A stretch of 7,701 bases of DNA, taken from positions 1 through 7,701 of the forward strand of contig JALWLW010000007.1 of the NCBI GenBank assembly GCA_027081065.1, read 5' to 3'. The DNA is from Campylobacteraceae bacterium (GTDB taxonomy: Bacteria; Campylobacterota; Campylobacteria; Campylobacterales; Sulfurovaceae). Both the position numbers and the translations under genes were made by a program. The notes beneath the pieces are model-generated. The model saw nothing but the letters and a program-made list of their open reading frames with translations, was not told the DNA's origin and searched no databases. This document shows positions 1 through 4,841 of the stretch, piece after piece (the first letter of the stretch is position 1; each line of letters starts with the position of its first letter).

Positions 1-11
1 AAATAATATTT

Positions 12-44
12 AACATAAAAAATTAATTTTAAATAATTTATGTT
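12..44. repeat. AT-rich inverted repeat, possible end of an upstream transcript
   Basis: AACATAAA (12-19) pairs with TTTATGTT (37-44), an 8-bp perfect stem, with three more A/T pairs inside it. It lies at the window edge in nearly pure A/T. It could be the terminator of a gene left of the window, but no G/C-rich stem with a clean U-run is visible and chance is a real alternative. Confidence 0.25.
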
Positions 45-62
45 TGTATTCTTATTTATTGT

Positions 63-91
63 TTAATAATATTTAAAAATAATATTATTAA
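63..91. repeat. 11-bp perfect AT-only inverted repeat
   Basis: TTAATAATATT (63-73) and AATATTATTAA (81-91) are perfect inverted copies separated by 7 bases. The stem is all A/T, so the hairpin would be weak. It may be a protein-binding palindrome or a weak terminator ahead of the amidase gene. The rest of 1-165 shows no gene. Confidence 0.3.
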
Positions 92-140
92 GTTTTAAAG
101 CTTTTATAGTTTCATATTATCAATTTTTTTTCAATTATGT

Positions 141-146
141 TAAAAT
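141..146 (+). promoter_or_regulatory. Candidate -10 box of the amidase gene
   Basis: TAAAAT preceded by TGT and by T-runs around 123-131. This is the usual look of Campylobacterota sigma-70 promoters, which rely on the -10 box and upstream T-rich periodicity rather than on a -35 box. It would start a short leader of about 13 bases before the ATG at 166. No strong Shine-Dalgarno is visible in that leader. Confidence 0.35.
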
Positions 147-165
147 ATTTAAAAAAAGTAGTGAA

Positions 166-1038
166 ATGAGAGTAGCATTAGTTCAAAAAAAGTATTATGG
201 TAACACCCAAAAAAACCTTAAAAAAACGATTAAAAGTATAAAAAAAGCTTCAATTAAGAAATCTAGTTTAGTTGTGTTACAAGAGTTACACCAAAGTGAG
301 TATTTTTGTCAAAGTGAAGATGTCAAATTTTTTGATTATGCACAGAATTTTGAGAAAGATGTTGAATTTTGGTCAAAAGTTGCTAAAAAGTATGAAGTTG
401 TATTGGTTACCTCTCTCTTTGAAAAACGAACAGAGGGTCTTTATCATAATACAGCTGTGGTTTTTGATAGAGATGGAAGGGTTGCAGGAAAGTATAGAAA
501 GATGCATATACCTGATGACCCTGGATTTTATGAGAAGTTCTACTTTGCACCAGGGGATTTAGGATTTGAGCCTATTGAGACCTCTATTGGAAAGTTAGGG
601 GTTTTGGTCTGTTGGGACCAGTGGTATCCAGAGGCTGCACGGGCTATGACACTAAAAGGTGCTGAGTTGCTCATCTACCCTACAGCTATTGGGTGGTTTG
701 ATGAGGACTCTCAAGAGGAGAAAGTTCGACAGTTGGAGAGTTGGATAACCATTCAACGCTCACATGCCATTGCCAATGGTATTCCTGTTTTAGCATGTAA
801 TCGAGTTGGGTTTGAAAAAGATAGTTCAGGAGTGATGAAGGGTATTCGCTTTTGGGGGAACTCCTTTGTCTGTGACCCCCAAGGAGCTATCTTGGCTCAA
901 GCTGGAGAGAAAAATGAGATTTTGTATGCTGATATAGATATGAAACGCTCTAAAGAGGTTCGAGATATTTGGCCATTTTTACGTGACCGTAGGATTGACG
1001 CTTATGGTAACTTACTTAAGCGTTATTGTGATGAATAG
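166..1038 (+). CDS. aguB: N-carbamoylputrescine amidase (nitrilase superfamily)
   Basis: Cytoplasmic C-N hydrolase expected to convert N-carbamoylputrescine to putrescine, CO2 and ammonia, the last step of the agmatine route to putrescine. The 290 residues match the full family length. The nitrilase triad is visible: Glu40 in LQELH, Lys112 in KYRKMHIPDDP and Cys149 in VLVCWDQWYPEAAR. The motif HIPDDPGFYEKFYFAPGD and the DQWYPEAAR stretch after the catalytic Cys are typical of AguB rather than of generic nitrilases. The ATG start gives the standard MRVALVQ first beta strand, although its ribosome site is weak. No agmatine deiminase partner lies in the window. The next gene has its own promoter, so this is probably a single-gene transcript. 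Another omega-amidase-like substrate is possible but less likely. Confidence 0.88.
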   Translation: MRVALVQKKYYGNTQKNLKKTIKSIKKASIKKSSLVVLQELHQSEYFCQSEDVKFFDYAQNFEKDVEFWSKVAKKYEVVLVTSLFEKRTEGLYHNTAVVFDRDGRVAGKYRKMHIPDDPGFYEKFYFAPGDLGFEPIETSIGKLGVLVCWDQWYPEAARAMTLKGAELLIYPTAIGWFDEDSQEEKVRQLESWITIQRSHAIANGIPVLACNRVGFEKDSSGVMKGIRFWGNSFVCDPQGAILAQAGEKNEILYADIDMKRSKEVRDIWPFLRDRRIDAYGNLLKRYCDE

Positions 1039-1080
1039 ATATTGTAAGATTATATTTGTTATAAGTTTTGTTAAAATAGG

Positions 1081-1086
1081 TATAAT
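1081..1086 (+). promoter_or_regulatory. Promoter -10 box for the truncated hemoglobin gene
   Basis: A perfect TATAAT box lies 43 bases after the amidase stop codon. A possible TTGTTA -35 element (1056-1061) is 19 bases upstream, a little far. Transcription would begin near 1092, giving an untranslated leader of about 85 bases, which is long for this compact genome. Confidence 0.6.
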
Positions 1087-1095
1087 CAACTTTTT

Positions 1096-1168
1096 GGAAT
1101 CGGAGATTTTAGTCCCAAATAAGACGAGGCTAAAGCCATCGGTTCCTATAAGAAGTCTAATCTAGGGA
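1096..1168 (+). promoter_or_regulatory. Structured 5' leader with alternative pairing at the ribosome site
   Basis: Two nested stems fold the leader. The outer stem is GGAATCG (1096-1102) with CGGTTCC (1140-1146), one G-U pair. The inner stem is TTTAGTC (1108-1114) with GGCTAAA (1128-1134), one T-G pair, around a 13-base loop. The 3' side of the outer stem can instead pair with the Shine-Dalgarno region: TTCCTA (1143-1148) with TAGGGA (1163-1168). The two folds exclude each other, so one frees and the other hides the ribosome site. This is the layout of a translational riboswitch or protein-responsive leader. I do not recognise it as a known class, and no ligand can be named. Confidence 0.4.
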
Positions 1169-1177
1169 GTAGAAGTA

Positions 1178-1660
1178 GTGTATGAAGTTTCAAAAGTAGT
1201 TAAAGGTGAAGAGGTTAGTTACAAAAATCCATCGGCAGAGTTCTACAAAGCGATTGGTGGTGAAGAGGGTATGAAAGCTTTAATGTATGACTTTTATGAC
1301 ATTATCTATGAGAGTAATATTGCTCACTTTTTCCCTCAAGATGAAGAGGAGTTTGAGGCAGTTAAAGAGAAAAATACCAAATTTTTTATTCAGCTTTGTG
1401 GTGGACCAAAAATCTACGAAGAGGAGTTAAATGGGCGTGACCTAAATGAACATATGCTTAGAATTCATGATGATTTCTCTATCTATGAAAAGTCTCGATA
1501 TGAGTGGCTAGGGTGTATGGAGGAGGCTTTGAGAAAAGTGAAAATAGACCAAGCGATAAAAGATAATTTTTGGGCATACTTAGAGAGTTTTTCGAAGCTT
1601 ACGGTCAATACCTTCTCAGATGGTTCAGTCTATTATGCTGAGTATAATCCAGGTCAATAG
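1178..1660 (+). CDS. Group II (TrHbO-type) truncated hemoglobin
   Basis: Small heme protein of the 2-on-2 globin fold, expected to bind O2 or NO and linked in other bacteria to nitrosative or oxidative protection. The globin core starts at FYKAIGGEEGM (22-32). B10 Tyr is Tyr40 in DFYDIIY, the GGP turn of the family is at 75-77, the proximal F8 His is His97 in MLRIHDDF, and the group II hallmark G8 Trp is Trp110 in YEWLGCM. At 160 residues it is longer than the usual 125-135, with about 20 extra residues at the N end and about 15 at the C end. The start is GTG at 1178, chosen because GGGAG (1165-1169) lies 8 bases ahead and no in-frame ATG precedes the globin domain. Expression may depend on the folded leader upstream. 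It could equally be described as a general globin-family protein; group II assignment rests on GGP and Trp110. Confidence 0.85.
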   Translation: MYEVSKVVKGEEVSYKNPSAEFYKAIGGEEGMKALMYDFYDIIYESNIAHFFPQDEEEFEAVKEKNTKFFIQLCGGPKIYEEELNGRDLNEHMLRIHDDFSIYEKSRYEWLGCMEEALRKVKIDQAIKDNFWAYLESFSKLTVNTFSDGSVYYAEYNPGQ

Positions 1661-1706
1661 ATTTTTGTACCAACTAACTTAAAAACTTAACATCTTTATT
1701 AGCATT

Positions 1707-1746
1707 TTTCTCCTATACTTAAAAAATAATATCACTATAGGAGAAA
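1707..1746. repeat. 11-bp perfect inverted repeat covering the lipoprotein ribosome site
   Basis: TTTCTCCTATA (1707-1717) and TATAGGAGAAA (1736-1746) are perfect inverted copies 18 bases apart. The right arm contains the Shine-Dalgarno AGGAG (1739-1743) used 6 bases before the ATG at 1750. The left arm overlaps a possible -10 box TATACT (1714-1719), and another AT-rich -10 candidate (TAATAT, 1727-1732) lies between the arms. It is either an operator straddling the promoter or, in transcripts coming from the globin gene, a hairpin that hides the ribosome site. Confidence 0.55.
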
Positions 1747-1749
1747 CAA

Positions 1750-2592
1750 ATGAATTCCAAAAATATATTGTTAACAGCAACGCTCTCTTCACTGCTTTTA
1801 ACGGGTTGTGTCAAACAGACTAAAAGCGAGATAGAGTATCCCAAAGATGTGACAACTCCTAAACTTTCACCATATGAACTTAATGTTATTGCAGAGAAGA
1901 TTTATCAAAATGAGACCTCTGGTAATCCTAAAAATATTATGTTTTGGTCACCTAATGAGAACTTCGCTTCATTGGGGATAGGTCACTTTATTTGGTATCC
2001 AGCAGGAGAACCAAAAAAATTTGATGAGACTTTTCCTGCGATGATAGACTATTTTATTGCTAACAAAGTGGAGATTCCAGCATGGTTAAAATATGCACGA
2101 AAGAGAGGAGCCCCATGGAGAGATAAAGCAACTTTTGAACGTGCAAGAGGGGATAAAGAGTTTCAGCAGTTAAAATACCTACTCCTAAATACAAAAGCAC
2201 TACAGACACAATTTTTCTTTGACCGTCTACATGCTTCTATTCCTGAGATTGTGAAATATGTTGCTCCTCAATATCGTCAACATATTGTCAATAACTATAA
2301 TGCTTTAGCCGCAACCAAAGGGGGGTGGTATCCATTAATTGACTATATTAACTTTAAAGGTAAGGGTATTAAGCCAACTGAACGTTATAACAATCAAGGT
2401 TGGGGACTGCTTCAAGTACTCCAAACCATGAGACCTGTAAAACCTGGGCCTTTTGCACTACAAGAGTTTTCACGTGCAGCACAAGCTGTTTTAGAGAGAC
2501 GTGTTAGAAACTCACCACCAGAGAGAAATGAGCAACGTTGGCTAAAGGGTTGGATTAAACGTACTCAAGGGTATGCTACTCCAATTTTATAA
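1750..2592 (+). CDS. Lipoprotein with a possible lysozyme-like domain, function unknown
   Basis: Exported lipoprotein: MNSKNILL is followed by a hydrophobic stretch and the lipobox LLTGC, with lipidated Cys20. The mature part (21-280) is soluble. I recognise a conserved family of proteobacterial hypothetical lipoproteins by GIGHFIWYPAG (76-86), DYINFKGKG (198-206), ERYNNQGWGLLQVL (211-224) and the C-terminal NSPPERNEQRWLKGW. The pair Glu55 (QNETSG) and GIGH (76-79) is spaced like the catalytic Glu and GxGH segment of phage-T4-type lysozymes. A peptidoglycan-cleaving role is therefore conceivable but unproven. The ATG start is fixed by AGGAG 6 bases upstream. The gene stands alone and converges on the sensor-kinase gene. 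No paired enzyme or immunity gene is adjacent. Confidence 0.75.
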   Translation: MNSKNILLTATLSSLLLTGCVKQTKSEIEYPKDVTTPKLSPYELNVIAEKIYQNETSGNPKNIMFWSPNENFASLGIGHFIWYPAGEPKKFDETFPAMIDYFIANKVEIPAWLKYARKRGAPWRDKATFERARGDKEFQQLKYLLLNTKALQTQFFFDRLHASIPEIVKYVAPQYRQHIVNNYNALAATKGGWYPLIDYINFKGKGIKPTERYNNQGWGLLQVLQTMRPVKPGPFALQEFSRAAQAVLERRVRNSPPERNEQRWLKGWIKRTQGYATPIL

Positions 2593-2595
2593 TAC

Positions 2596-2620
2596 GAGGC
2601 GAACGCTTTTAGTTCGTCTC
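2596..2620. terminator. Hairpin between converging lipoprotein and kinase genes
   Basis: GAGGCGAAC (2596-2604) pairs with GTTCGTCTC (2612-2620), 9 bp with one G-U pair, around a 7-base loop. It begins 3 bases after the lipoprotein stop and includes the kinase stop codon (2611-2609) in its loop. Neither side has a strong U-run, so it is a modest bidirectional terminator or a 3'-end stabiliser. Confidence 0.55.
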
Positions 2621-3835
2621 ATCTAATCTTAACTCAAAAATATTATAATCATTTTTATGATAATAGTTGAGAGTATAGCCCAATCTTTGAGCAATATTAT
2701 TAACAATATATAAACCTAATCCAAACCCAGAATTTCTTTTCTCTTCTTGGGTGAAGGGTTCTAGGTAATATTGCAGTGGATGCTCTAAGCTTTTTCCTTT
2801 AGAGAGTACCTTAATACTTTTTTTATTGGTTATAATGGTGACTTTTTTATCTTCACTATATTTCATAGCATTATCAAGTAGATTTTTTATGGCAAGAGAG
2901 AGAAGTTTTGGGTCAGTATTCAATAGCTCGTTTTCTGTTTGAATGGTTACATTCTCTTTGTCTAGTAAAAGAAGAGAGATACTCTCCTCTATAATATCAT
3001 TAATATTGGCAACATTGAGATGAGGTTGAAACCCTTGTGTTGTTAAGCGTTCAACATGTGCTAGTTCAGCAATAAGTTCATTCATCCTTTCAAATGCACG
3101 GATAAGCACCTCTTTTGGAGTTCCATCCTCTACCATCTCAATAGCAATTCGTCCTCTCGTAATAGGCGTTTTAAGTTCATGCATCATGTTTCTCATAAAG
3201 AGATTTTTAGACTCTAAAAGGGTGCGAATGTGATGAATGGCATTGTCAAAACTTTGAGCAATCTTTCCAATCTCGTCATTAGATTTTTGGGTAATTTTAA
3301 TATTCATATTACCCTTGGCAAACTCTTCAATTTGTTGGTTTAATTTTTTAAGAGGAGCAATTTTTTTATAAATCCCTACATAGAGAAAAGCAAAAAGAGT
3401 AGTAATTAGTATGGTTGCAAAAACAATCGTTTGAATACGATTATTTTGCGTTGATTTATCTTGAAGCATAAGCGTAAAACCATAGCGTTGTAGTGAGATA
3501 TATTGGTTCTTTTCAAGTGTAAAAATTTGAAGCCTACCATAGATAGATTCACTTTCAAAAATGACTTTCCCTTTTGTAAGTTCAAGTAGTTGACGTTCGT
3601 TATTAGAGACTGGTCTTAGATTAAATGTTTTATAAAATGTTTCTAAATCTTCTTTATTTGCATTGAGTTGAGCTGTTGAGAGTAAAAAATTGGCAATAAG
3701 TTTATGACGGTTTAGCTCCTCTTTTTTCTGTTGCTCTTTATCTACTTGAATAAAGAGAAAGAGGGCGGTAAGGATTAAAGTAAGTACTAAAGCAAAAAGG
3801 ATATTAATAAAAACAGAAACAGAGATATTTTTCAT
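2609..3835 (-). CDS. Membrane sensor histidine kinase, ArsS-like
   Basis: Inner-membrane sensor that phosphorylates the response regulator encoded just ahead of it. Helix 1 spans about 8-29, the periplasmic sensor region about 31-133 and helix 2 about 134-156. HAMP (about 157-210) and the dimerisation helix with the phospho-acceptor His219 in MMHELKTPITRGR follow. The ATPase domain has the N box IKNLLDNAMKYS (Asn318, Asn322) and the G2 box GFGLGL (370-374 region). The usual G1 motif DxGxG is replaced by VLSKGKSLEHPLQYYLEPF (343-361), a form I associate with the ArsS kinases of Helicobacter and Campylobacter. The ATG is 9 bases after the regulator stop with no good ribosome site, so translation is probably coupled. 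The signal is unknown. Acid pH is the known cue for Helicobacter ArsS but cannot be assumed here. Confidence 0.85.
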   Translation of the reverse strand: MKNISVSVFINILFALVLTLILTALFLFIQVDKEQQKKEELNRHKLIANFLLSTAQLNANKEDLETFYKTFNLRPVSNNERQLLELTKGKVIFESESIYGRLQIFTLEKNQYISLQRYGFTLMLQDKSTQNNRIQTIVFATILITTLFAFLYVGIYKKIAPLKKLNQQIEEFAKGNMNIKITQKSNDEIGKIAQSFDNAIHHIRTLLESKNLFMRNMMHELKTPITRGRIAIEMVEDGTPKEVLIRAFERMNELIAELAHVERLTTQGFQPHLNVANINDIIEESISLLLLDKENVTIQTENELLNTDPKLLSLAIKNLLDNAMKYSEDKKVTIITNKKSIKVLSKGKSLEHPLQYYLEPFTQEEKRNSGFGLGLYIVNNIAQRLGYTLNYYHKNDYNIFELRLDETN

Positions 3836-3844
3836 GCGTTTTTA

Positions 3845-4513
3845 TTACATCTTTTCTGTTAATAGATAGCCAATACCTCGCACAGGTTTAATGTAACTAT
3901 GGGTTGGGTCAATAAGCGCTAACTTTTGGCGAATACGAGAGATAATTACATCAATATTTTTAATAGAGGAGTTGTCATCAATATGTTCACTATCGTAGAG
4001 AAGTTGCTCTCGTGAGATGGCAGAGTCTCGATGCTGGATTAAGATAGATAAAATATCAAACTCAGCAGCGGTTAATTCAAGTAGAATATTTTTAAAAATA
4101 ATATGCCGTGCATCAGTATTGAGTTCAAAGAGAGAACTCTGCTCCTTTTTTGTACTATCTGAAGATGATTGTGTCCGTCGTAAAATGGTTTTAATACGTG
4201 TTACTAACTCTCTTGGGTCATAAGGTTTTGGCATATAGTCATCAGCCCCTCGCTCCATTGCAATCACTTTGTCCGTAATGTCATCACGTGCTGATGAGAC
4301 AATAATTGGTATAGAGGAGCTTTTTCGTATCTTAGGAATAACCTCTAGTCCATCAATTCCTGGTAGGGTTAAGTCTAAAATGAGTAGGTCAAAATCATCT
4401 TGAGTTAACATGGAGAGACCCATATAAGGCTCCTCTGCTGAACTTACAGAGATATCAAATTTATTAAGGTATTCAGTAAGAATTTGAGCGATTTCGTAGT
4501 CATCTTCTATCAT
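3845..4513 (-). CDS. OmpR-family response regulator, ArsR-like (true start probably further upstream)
   Basis: DNA-binding partner of the following kinase. Numbered from this ATG, the receiver domain (about 1-115) has the acidic pair Asp4/Asp5, the phosphorylation site Asp47 in LLILDLTLPGIDG, Ser74 in the IIVSSA strand, and Lys96 in MPKPYDP. The winged-helix domain (about 137-220) ends with the diagnostic SYIKPVRGIGYLL. The coordinates use the first ATG, but this cuts the first beta strand short. The open frame continues upstream as I-I-I-K-I-L, matching the usual xKILMIEDD, to a stop at 4540-4538. The only ribosome site, AAGGA (4539-4535), lies 21 bases from the ATG but 6-9 bases from ATT codons at 4528 and 4525. 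An ATT start is therefore likely. It is first gene of the operon, with a promoter at 4585-4556. Confidence 0.87.
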   Translation of the reverse strand: MIEDDYEIAQILTEYLNKFDISVSSAEEPYMGLSMLTQDDFDLLILDLTLPGIDGLEVIPKIRKSSSIPIIVSSARDDITDKVIAMERGADDYMPKPYDPRELVTRIKTILRRTQSSSDSTKKEQSSLFELNTDARHIIFKNILLELTAAEFDILSILIQHRDSAISREQLLYDSEHIDDNSSIKNIDVIISRIRQKLALIDPTHSYIKPVRGIGYLLTEKM

Positions 4514-4555
4514 TAATATTTTAATAATAATAAATCCTTAATTTTAAAGTTAGTA

Positions 4556-4585
4556 ATAATATCATTTTGAAGAGGTAAAAAGCAA
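4556..4585 (-). promoter_or_regulatory. Promoter of the two-component operon
   Basis: On the minus strand, TTGCTT (4585-4580) and TATTAT (4561-4556) are separated by 18 bases. Transcription would start near 4549, about 10 bases ahead of the AAGGA ribosome site at 4539-4535. It lies just downstream of the terminator-like U-run of the candidate small RNA, so the operon appears to have its own start. Confidence 0.5.
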
Positions 4586-4596
4586 GAGATAAATCT

Positions 4597-4733
4597 AAAA
4601 AATATCTTCAGCATTGTCCACGAGGGCTATTACAAAGGAGGTCTAAATATGTTCTATCAAGGGAGTATATTTCAAAGGAGTTCAATTACATACTTAATAC
4701 TCGTGAACAATGCTAAAGACATTTACTTGTCTT
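4597..4733 (-). ncRNA. Candidate small RNA with three anti-Shine-Dalgarno motifs
   Basis: Not a family I recognise. On the minus strand a promoter, TTGATG (4767-4762), 16 bases, TACAAT (4745-4740), points to a start at 4733. There the RNA opens with a 6-bp hairpin, AAGACA (4733-4728) with TGTCTT (4721-4716). A long-range stem follows: 4713-4700 pairs with 4624-4611 at 13 of 14 positions, and counting outward to 4724/4600 gives 22 of 25. The RNA ends in U6 (4602-4597). The roughly 75-base enclosed region carries CTCCTTTG (4680-4673), CTCCCTTG (4665-4658) and ACCTCCTTTG (4642-4633). The last contains the ACCUCCUUU of the 16S rRNA tail. No ORF with a ribosome site lies on this strand. Expected length is about 137 nt. 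The plus-strand reading, with GGA motifs, is the alternative. Confidence 0.5.
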
Positions 4734-4739
4734 AATGTA

Positions 4740-4767
4740 ATTGTAATCCATTAGCATTAATCATCAA
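4740..4767 (-). promoter_or_regulatory. Promoter of the candidate small RNA
   Basis: TTGATG (4767-4762) matches TTGACA at four of six positions, and TACAAT (4745-4740) matches TATAAT at five of six, with 16 bases between. A second TACATT follows directly (4739-4734). The predicted first base, 4733, coincides with the first base of the RNA's 5' hairpin. Confidence 0.45.
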
Positions 4768-4800
4768 ACAATGAATAATTAATGAATAGTTAATGGTCTA
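4757..4800. repeat. 11-bp-phased direct repeats, candidate response-regulator site
   Basis: TTAAT occurs at 4757, 4779 and 4790, with a degenerate copy ACAAT at 4768, all in 11-base steps. The best pair is AATGAATAATT (4770-4780) followed directly by AATGAATAGTT (4781-4791), ten of eleven identical. OmpR/PhoB-family regulators bind tandem direct repeats with about one helical turn of spacing. The repeats overlap the -35 box of the candidate small RNA and lie just upstream of the lgt -10 region. Chance repetition in A/T-rich DNA cannot be excluded. Confidence 0.35.
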
Positions 4801-4806
4801 TCATGA

Positions 4807-4818
4807 TATACTTATACT
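4807..4818 (+). promoter_or_regulatory. lgt promoter, duplicated -10 box
   Basis: TATACT occurs twice in tandem (4807-4812 and 4813-4818). Transcription would start near 4820-4825, shortly before the ribosome site AAGGA (4832-4836). The promoter lies downstream of the first in-frame ATG (4803), which argues that this ATG is not used. Confidence 0.5.
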
Positions 4819-4841
4819 TAGAGAAAACCAAAAGGATATAC

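Noticed and set aside
272..562. 96-codon plus-strand ORF inside the amidase gene.
   Set aside because: Out-of-frame shadow of aguB, which carries intact catalytic motifs. The shadow product has no family features.
983..1165. 60-codon plus-strand ORF overlapping the amidase end and the globin leader.
   Set aside because: It starts within the amidase gene in another frame, has no ribosome site, and runs through the promoter and structured leader of the globin gene. No protein-like pattern.
4017..4223. 68-codon plus-strand ORF opposite the response regulator.
   Set aside because: Antisense shadow of a well-supported gene. No ribosome site or recognisable domain.
4508..4615. Minus-strand ORF of about 33 codons (MLKIFFRF...) whose stop abuts the regulator's ATG.
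   Set aside because: No ribosome site precedes it. It begins in the 3' arm of the candidate small RNA and crosses its U-run and the operon promoter. Composition is what A/T-rich DNA gives by chance.
4600..4724. Inverted repeat considered as the ends of a miniature transposable element.
   Set aside because: No target-site duplication flanks the arms, the arms are internal to a promoter-plus-terminator layout, and there is no transposase remnant. A single window cannot exclude further copies elsewhere.
4600..4724. Type I toxin-antitoxin of the AapA/IsoA kind, suggested by 5'-3' long-range pairing in a small RNA.
   Set aside because: Neither strand encodes a short cationic or hydrophobic toxin-like peptide with a ribosome site within a matching layout.
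4649..4735. Plus-strand small ORF of 28 codons (MFYQGSIFQRS...) with an apparent perfect AAAGGAGG ribosome site.
   Set aside because: The ribosome-site-like sequence is one of three copies of CAARGGAG, two of which lie inside the ORF. The reading frame crosses the inverted-repeat arm, and promoter and U-run both favour transcription of the other strand. The peptide has no recognisable character.
4803..4841. Upstream in-frame ATG extending Lgt by 13 residues.
   Set aside because: There is no ribosome site ahead of it, the duplicated TATACT promoter box lies downstream, and the extra residues do not resemble an Lgt N terminus.
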